64,000 nt of DNA from Dyella_B sp036746095 (GTDB lineage: Bacteria; Pseudomonadota; Gammaproteobacteria; Xanthomonadales; Rhodanobacteraceae), in contig NZ_DAIOEU010000014.1 of the NCBI RefSeq assembly GCF_036746095.1, forward strand, positions 19,004 through 83,003, in the 5' to 3' direction. The notes beneath the pieces are model-generated. The model searched no databases. It was not told the origin of the DNA and saw only the letters and a list, made by a program, of their open reading frames with translations. This document shows, in pieces, positions 18,459-26,772 of this stretch (position 1 is the stretch's first letter; each line of letters begins with the position of its first letter). A program made the position numbers and the translations under genes.

Positions 18459-18521
18459 GCGGTCATTCCCAACAAAGAGCTTATTCGGAGGGAAGTCGAT
18501 GGCGCGTGACAACGTTTACAT
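18459..18521 (-). promoter_or_regulatory. Conserved 63-nt upstream block of lectin gene A
   Basis: This block matches 19972-20034 at 62 of 63 positions, far above the identity of the coding regions. It lies about 130 bases upstream of the start codon and contains the LacI-type site at 18507-18520. A promoter with operator, or a conserved RNA leader, are the alternatives. The rest of the gap 18328-18717 holds only a REPIN. Confidence 0.6.
18507..18520 (-). promoter_or_regulatory. Putative LacI-family operator, lectin gene A
   Basis: On the minus strand TGTAAACGTTGTCA fits the LacI/CcpA-type consensus TGNAANCGNTNNCA at every defined position. It sits inside the conserved upstream block. Confidence 0.5.
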
Positions 18522-18554
18522 AGCGTACGGCCATCAGGAAAGCGGGTGATGCAC

Positions 18555-18597
18555 GAAGGCCGGGATCCATCCGGATTGGAAATGGATTCCGGCCTTC
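18555..18597. repeat. REPIN-type stem-loop between the lectin genes
   Basis: Arms GAAGGCCGGGATCCAT (18555-18570) and ATGGATTCCGGCCTTC (18582-18597) pair at 15 of 16 positions around an 11-nt loop. It lies downstream of lectin gene B and upstream of A, where it may stop transcription of B from entering A. Confidence 0.65.
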
Positions 18598-18717
18598 ACG
18601 GGAATGACGAACGGCTCTCTATCAATTAATGCGAATCGCCATATCCAACAACTGCAAGAAAAGGTCAATCTTCCAGCATTGCTTCCTTCGAGCAATCGAT
18701 CATATAAAAAACCATGT

Positions 18718-19830
18718 CTACGGCAGCACCGGCAACACCGGCATAGACCAATTCTGACCGGCCGCTCCCGTGCATTCCTGGATCGTCAACTGCGTACCGG
18801 CAGCCCCCTCCGCCAGGCAATACTGGCTGCCGCCGAGATTGCTAAATAGAAGATTGCGGGCGCCCCCGATAGACCACTGCTGACTGGCGCTGCCTGTGCA
18901 TTGATCCACAATCACCGCCGCGCCGGATGGCGAGTCGGGATTGGCAACGTCCAGGCAAAGATTGCTCTGCAGCCGCATAGTGCCGTCCCTCCCAAGCACC
19001 CAGGCTTGGGCTTCCTTCTTTTTGTTGCAGCTCTGAGTGGTAGCCGGCACGTTGGTTTGGCCACTTCCCGCATCCACGCAAAGGTTATCGTCGCCCTGAT
19101 ACAAACCGCGCAGCAAATTGCCCGAGGCATTGAACTGTTCACCGTTCAGGACTTCGCTGAAGTTGCTGCATGTTGTGTTGGTCCCGGTGCTTGAAACAGT
19201 GGCTTGGACACCGTTGCTGCTGGGTGCGTCGAATATCACGTCACTGTAGGGTTGGTTGTAGCAGTTCGCGTTGGGCGAGCGGCCTTCAAGATATGTCGTC
19301 CGGCTCACCATGCCCTGCGGTGAAAGACTGGTGGCGTCAGTAAGGATGCTGCCTAGCTTTAAGGACAAGCTGGGGTTGTAGAGGTCGGTAACCGTAACCC
19401 CCAGCCACTGGCCGCCTTCATAGGCAACGTGGAATTGATAATCAGTGACTGTGGACCACATAGGTATGCGGCAGGTAACACGGGGATTTTCGCCGCTGTA
19501 AACTACGCAGCTGCTTCCGGGATCGCCGGCTTGATACTGCGTTGCGCCCCGTATTGTAAACACGAAATTGGGGCCGAGACGGCTGTTGTCCTCCATGCCG
19601 ACATAGCCGCCGTTACTGCTACCGACCAGGCGGAAATGGTCGGCAAAACGCACATTCGCGCGATAACCCGGATCGGCCTGCACGTTGATGTCATAGTCCA
19701 CCGAAGTTAGTCCGGTAACCGAGGAACTCCATTGATACTTGGCATAGGTGCCGGGTACGTCGCCGGCGTGGGCGAAGCATGGGAGTAGCAAAAGCAGTGG
19801 CAAGCTATACAAGCTTTTTTTCGCCTTCAT
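18718..19830 (-). CDS. Secreted protein with C-terminal ricin-type beta-trefoil lectin domain, copy B
   Basis: The 370-residue paralogue of copy A starts at 19830 (MKAKKSLYSLPLLLLLPC) behind GGAGGCAATC. A longer frame running upstream would hide the signal peptide. The N-terminal domain shares YAKYQW, DPGYRANV, GMEDN and VAYEGGQWLGVTVTD. The lectin domain keeps three QxW triplets (QAW, QQW, QNW), where copy A has lost one. Cysteines are spaced as in secreted disulfide proteins (CVVY, VTCRIP, NCYNQP). It is probably extracellular and glycan-binding. The tandem arrangement includes the upstream region, so the whole unit was duplicated. Confidence 0.88.
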   Translation of the reverse strand: MKAKKSLYSLPLLLLLPCFAHAGDVPGTYAKYQWSSSVTGLTSVDYDINVQADPGYRANVRFADHFRLVGSSNGGYVGMEDNSRLGPNFVFTIRGATQYQAGDPGSSCVVYSGENPRVTCRIPMWSTVTDYQFHVAYEGGQWLGVTVTDLYNPSLSLKLGSILTDATSLSPQGMVSRTTYLEGRSPNANCYNQPYSDVIFDAPSSNGVQATVSSTGTNTTCSNFSEVLNGEQFNASGNLLRGLYQGDDNLCVDAGSGQTNVPATTQSCNKKKEAQAWVLGRDGTMRLQSNLCLDVANPDSPSGAAVIVDQCTGSASQQWSIGGARNLLFSNLGGSQYCLAEGAAGTQLTIQECTGAAGQNWSMPVLPVLP

Positions 19831-19971
19831 GATTGCCTCCGTTAATTGTCCCCTTTGTGATGACGCTAGACGCTGCTGGCTCGCGTGATCAAACCCTCGC
19901 CTGGAAGCCGCACAAGGGTTCGGGCGAACACCGCTCTCCCACACCGCATGCTGCGGCATGTCGTGATCCAA

Positions 19972-20034
19972 GCGGTCATTCCCAACAAAGAGCTTATTCG
20001 GAGGGAAGTCGATGGCGCGTGATAACGTTTACAT
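19972..20034 (-). promoter_or_regulatory. Conserved 63-nt upstream block of lectin gene B
   Basis: Near-identical (62/63) to 18459-18521. It includes the operator-like TGTAAACGTTATCA at 20020-20033 on the minus strand, which also fits TGNAANCGNTNNCA. Confidence 0.6.
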
Positions 20035-20040
20035 GCGTTA

Positions 20041-20235
20041 TTCAATGGATGAGCTGGTGGCGGTGCTTGCATCGGCATGCTGGCCAGCTAGATGAAAAGT
20101 TGTCAGGTTTCTTTCTTAAGGCATGGTGTTTTGATGCGCTAAACACAAGGCCGCTAAAAAGTCATATGAATAAATGGCATGCATTTATCTTTCGCCAGAA
20201 ATTATTTTCGCATTCAGTTGAAATCTTCAGAACAT
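20041..20235. other. AT-rich gene-free spacer
   Basis: About 195 bases of markedly AT-rich sequence (for example around 20155-20235), unlike the surrounding GC-rich DNA. It forms the right half of the gap 19831-20235, whose left half is the lectin B upstream block. No gene seen. Confidence 0.4.
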
Positions 20236-20847
20236 TCACTTTTTTTCGTGCGGACTTTCATAATTGCACTTTTCTTCTGGACGCTGTGAGCCAGTTAAGA
20301 TGAAGAGTGGATCCTTGTCTAGCGCATTCGTTGATCTTTGGTTCGTAGGGCCAAAATCTAAGAAAGACTGAAGGGCGTCGGGGCGTTCAAGCCCAGGGGT
20401 TGCGAAGCCACGAATGCATTCGCGATTCATATCTACGATCGTTGCCCAAGTGAAACTAGGCCCGGAGGCAAGACGATGGACTCCATAAAGCGCTACCGCG
20501 CTATTCAAGCGCTCGCATAGCACACTCGAAAATTTTTGAAATCCGTCTCGGCATCGCGAAAATTGAAAGCGATCTTTGTGGAGATCTTCAAGGACGCCTT
20601 CAGAAACGACATTCCAAAGTCTCGGCGCGATTGCTGAATAGTAGGGGTTTACGGAGTGGTAGCTGAGCACTTGAGCGAGGGCGCATCCTGCGTCGAACGC
20701 TCTGCAGAGAGTGCGTTCATTCCTCGCGAAGCGAATAAGCGCCACAAGAGCGCCAGTCGTCCTGAAGTCGGCCAGTCGGTCGGCTACATCGAGCGCTTGA
20801 CCCGACAACAAGCTGCATACGAAATGCCTCAAAGGCGATTTTCTCAA
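20236..20847 (-). CDS. Hypothetical protein, 203 residues
   Basis: Not recognised. The product has a hydrophobic first 20 residues (LRHFVCSLLSGQALDVADRL) but no clear signal cleavage site. It is rich in Arg and Cys, with a hydrophilic tail GSQRPEEKCNYESPHEKK. Base composition is lower in GC than the neighbours, particularly at the 3' end, which borders the AT-rich spacer. This suggests acquired DNA. It is codirectional with the NmrA gene, about 70 bases downstream of that gene's stop. It could be a single transferred gene or a non-coding frame. Confidence 0.4.
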   Translation of the reverse strand: MRKSPLRHFVCSLLSGQALDVADRLADFRTTGALVALIRFARNERTLCRAFDAGCALAQVLSYHSVNPYYSAIAPRLWNVVSEGVLEDLHKDRFQFSRCRDGFQKFSSVLCERLNSAVALYGVHRLASGPSFTWATIVDMNRECIRGFATPGLERPDALQSFLDFGPTNQRSTNALDKDPLFILTGSQRPEEKCNYESPHEKK

Positions 20848-20916
20848 TCCCTTTGATCGATGCCCGCGCAGCGGGTGGGAATCCCAATCCCTGCCACGCG
20901 AGCATCGTGGGGAAGC

Positions 20917-21789
20917 TCAGGCAACAGCCTCGGCAACCTCCGCTACAAACCCGCGATACGACCGTAGCGGCCGCCCCAGCAGCTGGGTCAGGCGCGGCAC
21001 GTCGCCCGGTTCCGGGATCATGCCGTCGCTGACCCAGCGTTCGGCCATCAGCCGCATCTCGTAGGCCATCCAGGGAGGCATGAAACCGGCGGCGTTCTGT
21101 TCGAACGCGGCGGGGTCATCGCCGCCGTACACCACCGGGCGTCCCAGCGCGTCCGTCCAGATAGCCGCCACGTCCGCGCCGGTGAGCGTGTCCGGGCCGA
21201 CCAGGTTGATCGTTTCGATCGGCAGGGTGTCCGGGCTTTCGCTGCGACGGATCAGTTCGATCGCAGCGACTTCGGCGATGTCGCGCGCATCGACCATCGC
21301 CAGACCCTTGTGGCCGATCGGCATCGGGTAGACGCCGTGGTCGAGCACCACGTCCTTGATCATGTGCTCGTTGTCGATGAAATAGCTCGGCCGCAGGATC
21401 GTGGCGCTGAAGCCCATCTGCTGCAGCATGCGCTCGGCGCCGAATTTCACCGCGAAGTGCGGCACGTTGACGTAGCGGTCCGCGTGGATCACTGACAGGT
21501 AGACCACCCGCTTCACGCCCGCCTCGCGGGCCAGGTTGAGCGTGAGGACCGCCTGGGTGAACTCGTCGCCGGTCACCGCATTGAGCAGGAACAGCGTGCT
21601 GACGCCGTCGAAAGCGGCGCGTAGGGCGTCGAGGTCGAGCAGGTCGCCCTTCGCCACCTCCACGCCGGCGGGGAAGGTGGCTTTGGCGGGATCGCGGGTG
21701 AGCACCCGCACCGGGGCGCCGCGCTGGGCGAGCTGGTCGACGACGTGGCGGCCGACGCGGCCGGTGGCACCAGTTACGAGGATGGTCAT
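20917..21789 (-). CDS. NmrA-like NAD(P)-binding oxidoreductase (atypical SDR)
   Basis: From the ATG at 21789, behind GGAG, the 290-residue protein begins MTILVTGATGRVGRHVVDQL, the glycine-rich NAD(P) motif of atypical short-chain dehydrogenases. It continues with PVRVLTRDP, VAKGDLLDLDAL and VYLSVIHADRY. The canonical YxxxK tyrosine is replaced, as usual in NmrA/HSCARG-like and QOR2-like proteins, which reduce quinones or sense redox state. It is transcribed divergently from a LysR gene 98 bases away, so it is a likely target of that regulator. Confidence 0.9.
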   Translation of the reverse strand: MTILVTGATGRVGRHVVDQLAQRGAPVRVLTRDPAKATFPAGVEVAKGDLLDLDALRAAFDGVSTLFLLNAVTGDEFTQAVLTLNLAREAGVKRVVYLSVIHADRYVNVPHFAVKFGAERMLQQMGFSATILRPSYFIDNEHMIKDVVLDHGVYPMPIGHKGLAMVDARDIAEVAAIELIRRSESPDTLPIETINLVGPDTLTGADVAAIWTDALGRPVVYGGDDPAAFEQNAAGFMPPWMAYEMRLMAERWVSDGMIPEPGDVPRLTQLLGRPLRSYRGFVAEVAEAVA

Positions 21790-21887
21790 GGCATGTACTC
21801 CGAGTGGGTGGGTTGGGAACACACTCGTCATGCTATCGACCCAAATTCGCAGGCATAGCCGCTAAAGTGGGACGCCTCGTCTCACAG

Positions 21888-22790
21888 ATGGAACACATGG
21901 ATCTGCTCGCGCTCGCCGATTTCAACCTCGTGGCCCGCCATGGTGGGCTCGGCCGGGCCGCGCGCGAAGCGGGCCGGCCCAAGGCCACGCTGTCCCGGCG
22001 TGTGGCCGAACTGGAGGCCAGCCTGGATCTGCGCCTGTTCGAGCGTGGCGCGCGATCGCTCAAGCTCACCGAAGAGGGCCGAGCGCTTTACGAACGCACG
22101 GCGCTCCTGCTCACCGAGCTCGATGAGACCGCTACGGCCATCGCCTCCGGCGGCCACACTGCCCGCGGGCGTTTGCGCATCAGCGCGCCGCTTCTCTTTT
22201 CACAGACCGCGATGGGCAAGCTCGCGGCCGGCTTCGCGCTCCGGTTTCCGCAGGTGCAACTGGAGATCACTGCCGAAGACCGCGCCGTGGACATGATCGA
22301 AGAGGCCTACGACCTAGTCATTCGCGTCAATCCCGAACCCGATGCCAACTTGGTGGGACGTATCTTTCTGCGCGATCGACTGGTAGTCGTCGCCAGTGCG
22401 AACCTGGCCAAGACCGCAGACAACGAGCCCGTGCCAGTCATCGTCCGTGGCGCGGTGCAGCCGACGGAAACCTGGACGATGACCACGCCCATCGGGCCGT
22501 CCACGCTCATCGCCAAGCCGGTGATCGGCCTGTCATCGCTGCTCATGATTCGCGATGCCGCGCGCATGGGCGCCGGTGCCGCCCGCCTGCCGTTGTCGCT
22601 CGCCAGCCCCGATCTTGCCGCCGGCACGTTGGTGCAGTGGGGCAGGGTGGACGGACCGGAGATCGAACTGTGGGCGCTCTATCCAACGCGTCGACTCCTC
22701 AGCGCACGCGTCTCGGCTTTTCTGGACTATTTGAGAGAAGCGTTTCCGAGAGGGACGCCGGATGAACTGGCGGCCTATGTGAGTGGATAA
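21888..22790 (+). CDS. LysR-family transcriptional regulator
   Basis: Start ATG at 21888 (or 21897) gives about 300 residues. The N-terminal helix-turn-helix has LADFNLVARHGGLGRAAREAGRPKATLSRRVAELEASLDLRLFERG, in which a Gly-Leu-Gly turn replaces the usual Ser. The effector domain starts GRLRISAPLLFSQ, the subgroup with short CrgA-type effector pockets. It is divergent from the NmrA oxidoreductase across a 98-base gap that must contain both promoters. LysR regulators usually activate the divergent gene and repress themselves. Confidence 0.92.
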   Translation: MEHMDLLALADFNLVARHGGLGRAAREAGRPKATLSRRVAELEASLDLRLFERGARSLKLTEEGRALYERTALLLTELDETATAIASGGHTARGRLRISAPLLFSQTAMGKLAAGFALRFPQVQLEITAEDRAVDMIEEAYDLVIRVNPEPDANLVGRIFLRDRLVVVASANLAKTADNEPVPVIVRGAVQPTETWTMTTPIGPSTLIAKPVIGLSSLLMIRDAARMGAGAARLPLSLASPDLAAGTLVQWGRVDGPEIELWALYPTRRLLSARVSAFLDYLREAFPRGTPDELAAYVSG

Positions 22791-23197
22791 AAAGGCACAA
22801 CGGAGTAGGGCACAGCGACAATCGTCGCCAGCGATCGCTCGTGAGCCACGACAGCTAGCGCACTCGCCTTGACTCACCAACACCCTGGGTCTACCCCGTC
22901 ACTACGGACACTTCAAGGAAACCTCATGATGATGCAGAGGCGAGTCCTGCCTCCGGCGGATTGGCTAGCGATTAGGGACTGTTATCGAGGGTAGGGCAGG
23001 CGGCTGGGCCTTCGGCCATCTTCCGATCCATGATCTGTCTAACGGCTTCTTATTTAAATGCCGGCGTAAAACGCGGTGGTGCTCATCGGACTTCCTCCTA
23101 TGCTCAAACACTCCTGGTTCAGGTAAGCGCTTAGATCTAAATTTATGAACGAAAAGATCTAGGATCGATTAACATGCACTAACTTCCCCGAGTGCAT
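22791..23197. other. Gene-free region upstream of the desaturase
   Basis: About 400 bases with no credible gene. It contains one copy of a 29-bp direct repeat (22968-22996). The part next to the desaturase (23110-23180) is AT-rich and is the likely promoter. Confidence 0.45.
22968..22996 (+). repeat. 29-bp direct repeat, left copy
   Basis: GCGATTAGGG-ACT-GTTATCGAGGGTAGGG matches 24578-24606 at 26 of 29 positions. The two copies bracket the desaturase gene. Confidence 0.5.
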
Positions 23198-24322
23198 ATG
23201 ATGCCCATTGAGTCGTCCCATCGAATGGCCGATGCCGTTCGAGACCAGCCTGTGGATGCCCGCGAGAACAGATTGAAGTTTAGCGGCGACAACACGTTTC
23301 ATCGCGAGTTACGGCGACGAGTCGATACTTATTTCAAGCGCAACGAACACAAGCAGCGCGACAATGCGCGCATGTATCTGAAGACGACGATCATCCTCGT
23401 TTCTTTCGTCGCCTCGTATGTACTGCTGGTGTTTTTCGCAGCAAACTGGTGGCAGGGCCTATTCCTAAGCGCTGTGCTTGGTGTCGCCACGGCGCAGATC
23501 GGTTTCAACATCCAGCACGATGCTGGTCACCACGCGTATTCGGAACGCCGTTCGGTCAACAAATGGATGGCCAGGACACTAGACATGGTCGGTGGAAGTT
23601 CGTACATCTGGCATTGGAAGCATGCTCACTTCCATCACACTTACGTCAACATTGACGATTACGACAGCGATATAAGCCTTGGCTGGCTGGCGCGGCTTTC
23701 GCCGCAGCAAAAGCGTTATTGGCACCATCGCTGGCAGCACATTTATCTGTGGTTGCTGTACGGCTTCACGGTCATCAGCTGGCATTTGCATGATGACTTC
23801 CGCGACATCCTCACGGCCACCATCGGCAAGCGCAAGATGCCACGGCCACGTGGAAAGGATTTGATGGGTTTCATACTCGGCAAGGTCGTCTTCTTCACCC
23901 TCGCTTTCGGGTTACCGCTGGTATTTCATTCAATTGGCGTCGTCCTGCTGTACTACGCCGTGGTCACCATGGTTACGGGGCTGCAACTCGCACTGGTGTT
24001 TCAACTGGCGCATGCCGTGGAAGAAGCGTCGTTCCCGTCTCCGGATGAATCTGGGCGCATAGACACGCCATGGGCGATCCACCAGCTTGAGACCACGGTG
24101 AACTTCTCGCCCGACAACAAGCTGGTCACCTGGTTGGTCGGTGGCCTGAACTTTCAGATCGAGCATCACCTGTTTCCGCGCATCTGCCATGTCCACTATC
24201 CGGCCATTTCACGCGTGGTCGAGACAACTTGCCGCGAATACGGCGTGCCCTACCAAACGAATCGCTCATTCGGCGCGGGAATCGCCTCGCACTATCGCTG
24301 GCTGCGGCAGATGGGCAGATAA
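23198..24322 (+). CDS. Membrane fatty-acid (acyl-lipid) desaturase
   Basis: The protein of about 374 residues has the three histidine boxes of membrane di-iron desaturases: HDAGHH, HFHHT and QIEHHLFPRICH. The last has the Gln typical of front-end/linoleoyl-type enzymes. Paired hydrophobic segments (TTIILVSFVASYVLLVFF and FFTLAFGLPLVF) flank the boxes. There is no cytochrome b5 domain, so electrons must come from a separate ferredoxin or b5. ATGs at 23198 and 23201, and a GTG at 23192, are all possible. It probably adjusts membrane fluidity. Confidence 0.92.
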   Translation: MMPIESSHRMADAVRDQPVDARENRLKFSGDNTFHRELRRRVDTYFKRNEHKQRDNARMYLKTTIILVSFVASYVLLVFFAANWWQGLFLSAVLGVATAQIGFNIQHDAGHHAYSERRSVNKWMARTLDMVGGSSYIWHWKHAHFHHTYVNIDDYDSDISLGWLARLSPQQKRYWHHRWQHIYLWLLYGFTVISWHLHDDFRDILTATIGKRKMPRPRGKDLMGFILGKVVFFTLAFGLPLVFHSIGVVLLYYAVVTMVTGLQLALVFQLAHAVEEASFPSPDESGRIDTPWAIHQLETTVNFSPDNKLVTWLVGGLNFQIEHHLFPRICHVHYPAISRVVETTCREYGVPYQTNRSFGAGIASHYRWLRQMGR

Positions 24323-25314
24323 ACGGTTTCGCCATACTGCAACCGTCCCCCATCGCGCACGCATGCAATAGATATGTCGCCCCTGAACGCGCGAGTAAAA
24401 GAGGAAGTGACCAGCGCATTGCGAGGTGTTGGGGTACATCCGCACTGGCTAGTCGGTTTGTGGCGGACGACCGTGTCGATGATAGCCATGGCCGTTGCAC
24501 GCCACGGATTGATGTCGTCACCCCAAGCGCACGGTGGCCAAGCCGCGCCGTTCATCCCTCTGCGGCCACAGGGATGGGCGATTAGGGCGCGTTATCGAGG
24601 GTAGGGTGAATATTCGTCTTCGACTGGATGCGTGCAACGCACCGGCCAATATGCCTCGCTCCAAGGTTTTGAGACTGGCACGGCGTACAGTTTTCGCGTG
24701 CCTCGACGCCAATCACGGCCACTCAAAGACTTTGCCTTCGACTTCACCGCCGACTGGCACCCCTATGCATCGATTCCCCCCGAAGTCCGGCGTGCCATGG
24801 GTGGGAGCTGTGCCACCGTCACAAAAGATGGGCACACTAGCGGGCTTGCAACTTACACCTGCCGGTTCGTTGCATTTAATCGACAAGGCCTCGTATTCGA
24901 GTTGACCGCGCTGGAGACCTTTGGACGTATTAGGTCCAACCCTGGTGCGTCGATGGCGCACCTCGCCCATACAAATCCAGCTGCAATCCTTTTCAAGTCG
25001 CCATGGCGTGCTGGCTGATGGCCATTTCACGCTCCGAGCGTGCGGTGGCTTCTAGGCGAGCTCTAGCCGAGAAGAATTCGCCCTGGCCGCCGTGGCGAGG
25101 ACGCCCATGAGAAGGGTCGAGACTTCGACACTCAGGTCAACTGCGGTCGCTACCCGTATGCAGCAATCGCTCGCGACCTTACCCGTGGACATCGCAGCCC
25201 TGGCGGTGTCCGAGAACCTGCGCCATATCGCGCCGATCCAGGAAAGCCTCGTGAATTTCCGCGGGCTGTTCCTCTTCCCGATCGAGCGGTACATGGCGCG
25301 ATTAGCGCACGCGT
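24323..25314. other. Gene-poor, apparently degraded region
   Basis: Nearly 1 kb without a gene I can support. Open frames at 24374-24604, 24632-25018 and 25092-25427 on the plus strand lack ribosome sites and recognisable motifs. The second has a plausible coding texture (PLKDFAFDFTADWHPYASIP) and the third FRGLFLFPIERYMARLAHAY. These may be decayed gene fragments. The right copy of the 29-bp repeat is at 24578-24606. Confidence 0.45.
24578..24606 (+). repeat. 29-bp direct repeat, right copy
   Basis: Matches 22968-22996 apart from three adjacent bases (CGC instead of ACT). Confidence 0.5.
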
Positions 25315-25482
25315 ATGTATCGCCTGGTGAACGCGAAACAGGTTCAGAGTTTCCAGTATTGGCGTATTGCCGACTATTCCGATGTGGTGCTGTTGGACGC
25401 GCTCCGCGACGATATCTTGCGTGCTAACCCGGAAGGGGTGAGGGCGATCCTGAAAGAGTTGGGCAAGCGTCATGCTAATTAG
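25315..25482 (+). CDS. Small hypothetical protein, 55 residues, possible gene remnant
   Basis: ATG 25315 to TAG 25482 encodes a short soluble peptide beginning MYRLVNAKQVQSF and ending LRANPEGVRAILKELGKRHA-N. Codon usage looks coding, and it reads like the C-terminal end of a longer protein. The preceding frame is closed by a stop at 25303, and a different frame is open upstream, so this could be the tail of a frameshifted gene. It ends 50 bases before the transposon insertion point. Family not recognised. Confidence 0.35.
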   Translation: MYRLVNAKQVQSFQYWRIADYSDVVLLDALRDDILRANPEGVRAILKELGKRHAN

Positions 25483-25514
25483 TCACGCGTGACGAAAACT
25501 TGCCTTGACGGGGT

Positions 25515-25532
25515 GGAGGGGTTTACCCCTCC
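25515..25532. other. Hairpin beside the transposon insertion point
   Basis: GGAGGGG-TTTA-CCCCTCC is a perfect 7-bp stem with a 4-nt loop, immediately followed by the target duplication GGATA. No T-tract follows, so it is not a classical terminator. Confidence 0.5.
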
Positions 25533-25537
25533 GGATA
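25533..25537. repeat. Target-site duplication GGATA, left
   Basis: Five bases GGATA directly abut the left inverted repeat and recur directly after the right one. Five-base duplications are the rule for Tn3-family elements. Confidence 0.9.
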
Positions 25538-25575
25538 GGGGTTTGGGGAGCAATGGAACGGAAAACCGGGATAAG
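25538..25575 (+). repeat. Left terminal inverted repeat (IRL), 38 bp
   Basis: Begins GGGGTTTGGGGAGCAATGG and ends CCGGGATAAG, a typical GGGG...TAAG Tn3-family terminus. It differs from the right repeat only by GG versus GA at one position. Confidence 0.95.
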
Positions 25576-25621
25576 AACGAAAAGTCGTTACGGATCATAG
25601 TATTTCGTATTGACCATGTTC

Positions 25622-26605
25622 TCATTTTTGCTTGGATTGACGGCGTTTGTGGCCCACAGTCAACTGACTCTCTGCGGCCACTGCGCGGGCTTCCGCTGAT
25701 TGAAGCGCCAAAGTCAGGCCACTGACCTGTCCTCGCGTGGCAGCCAGCTCCAAGGCGAGCTGGTCACGCTCGCCGGTGACGCTGGTCATCGCCGCCAAGC
25801 GCGCTTCGCCATCGGCCAATTCTCGACGAATGCGCGCCATGTTCAATCGCAATTCCGTGAGGCTGGTCTGCTGGTCTTCGCTACGTTGCCGCAGCTTGGC
25901 CAATTGCTGCTCTGCCTGCCGCTGTCCTTCCCGTGCTGCATCGGTTTCTTGCAGCATGCGGGCTTGAGCGGCCTCCACGCGCGCGTTGGCTTTGTCCCGT
26001 TCCACCTGAAAGGTAGCATCGCGGGCTGCAACGGTCGCTTGGAATTCGGTGGTCAATCGGTCGTGGGCCTGCCGTGCGGCCTCTAGTTGCTGAGCCATGT
26101 CGGTACGAACGGCCGCCACCTCGTGCTGCAACGATTGAACCTGGCCAAGGGCATCGCGCTTGGCCTCGGTTTCCCGGGTGAGCTGCTGCTGCACCTCGAT
26201 GCCTTGCTCGCGTAGTTGACTGACCTCGTGCTGCAGCTGATGAACCGTGGCCTGTGCCGCATCCCGTTCGACAGCAACGTCATCGTACGCACGCTTCTGT
26301 GCGTCCAGATCAGATTCCAGCGCCTGGCGGTGCTCGTTGAATACCTTCTCCCCCTGTTCCACAGCGGCCACCCAGAGTGAGCGCATGGCATCGGCGATCG
26401 CCGGCGGTAGATCGGCGCCGACCGCATCAGCCTTGGCCCGTTCGTCCTTCCACAGCTTCAGCTCGTCGTTGATGGTGGTGCGGCTACCTTGCTGGATGGC
26501 GGCATAGATCAGGTCGACGGTCAGCTCGTGGGGGCGTCTACCGTCCGCGACCAAGGCAGCGGCGGTTTCGCGGGTACGTTGGCGGGTATCACTGACACGG
26601 CTCAT
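25622..26605 (-). CDS. tnpT: Cointegrate resolution protein T (KfrA-like DNA-binding coiled-coil protein)
   Basis: From the ATG at 26605 the product is 327 residues. The N-terminal DNA-binding part, KfrA_N-like, holds RQRTRETAAALVADGRRPHE, YAAIQQGSRTTINDELKLWK. A very long coiled coil of Gln, Glu, Arg and Ala heptads follows (QLQHEVSQLREQGIEVQQQL and onward to residue 300), with a basic tail HKRRQSKQK. This matches TnpT of Tn4651 in length and design. TnpT assists TnpS at the rst site. It is divergent from tnpS across a 167-base gap. The stop lies 46 bases inside the left repeat. Confidence 0.88.
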   Translation of the reverse strand: MSRVSDTRQRTRETAAALVADGRRPHELTVDLIYAAIQQGSRTTINDELKLWKDERAKADAVGADLPPAIADAMRSLWVAAVEQGEKVFNEHRQALESDLDAQKRAYDDVAVERDAAQATVHQLQHEVSQLREQGIEVQQQLTRETEAKRDALGQVQSLQHEVAAVRTDMAQQLEAARQAHDRLTTEFQATVAARDATFQVERDKANARVEAAQARMLQETDAAREGQRQAEQQLAKLRQRSEDQQTSLTELRLNMARIRRELADGEARLAAMTSVTGERDQLALELAATRGQVSGLTLALQSAEARAVAAESQLTVGHKRRQSKQK

Positions 26606-26772
26606 GGCGGCTCCAGTCGCTCGGCGGGTCAATTTTGCAGAACTCGCAGCATGTATATCACAGTATTACGTTATATTCATAACGATAAGATCAGGAAATT
26701 TACGATAACTCCCATAATCGAAAGTCTTTTGGCTGTACGCTGCGTTTCCCGTGGCATCGGACATCGGAAAGC
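26606..26772. promoter_or_regulatory. Candidate rst resolution site and divergent tnpT/tnpS promoters
   Basis: The 167-base gap between the divergent resolution genes is AT-rich and contains the dyad CGTTAT-ATTC-ATAACG at 26669-26684. In Tn4651 and Tn5041 the resolution site recombined by TnpS and bound by TnpT sits between these genes, so this dyad is the best candidate for the crossover core. Confidence 0.6.

Noticed and set aside
20041..20235. An insertion sequence in the AT-rich gap
   Set aside because: No transposase, terminal repeats or target duplication could be found.
24632..25018. A protein-coding gene in the region left of the transposon
   Set aside because: Starts at a GTG without a ribosome site, no motif is recognised, and the surrounding kilobase looks decayed. 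Reported only as a weak open frame.
25515..25532. A rho-independent terminator at the GGAGGGG hairpin
   Set aside because: No T-run follows the stem, only the target duplication GGATA.
26669..26684. A second dif-like site
   Set aside because: The dyad CGTTAT-ATTC-ATAACG has a 4-nt centre and lacks the XerC/XerD arm sequences. It lies between tnpT and tnpS, so a resolution core is more likely.
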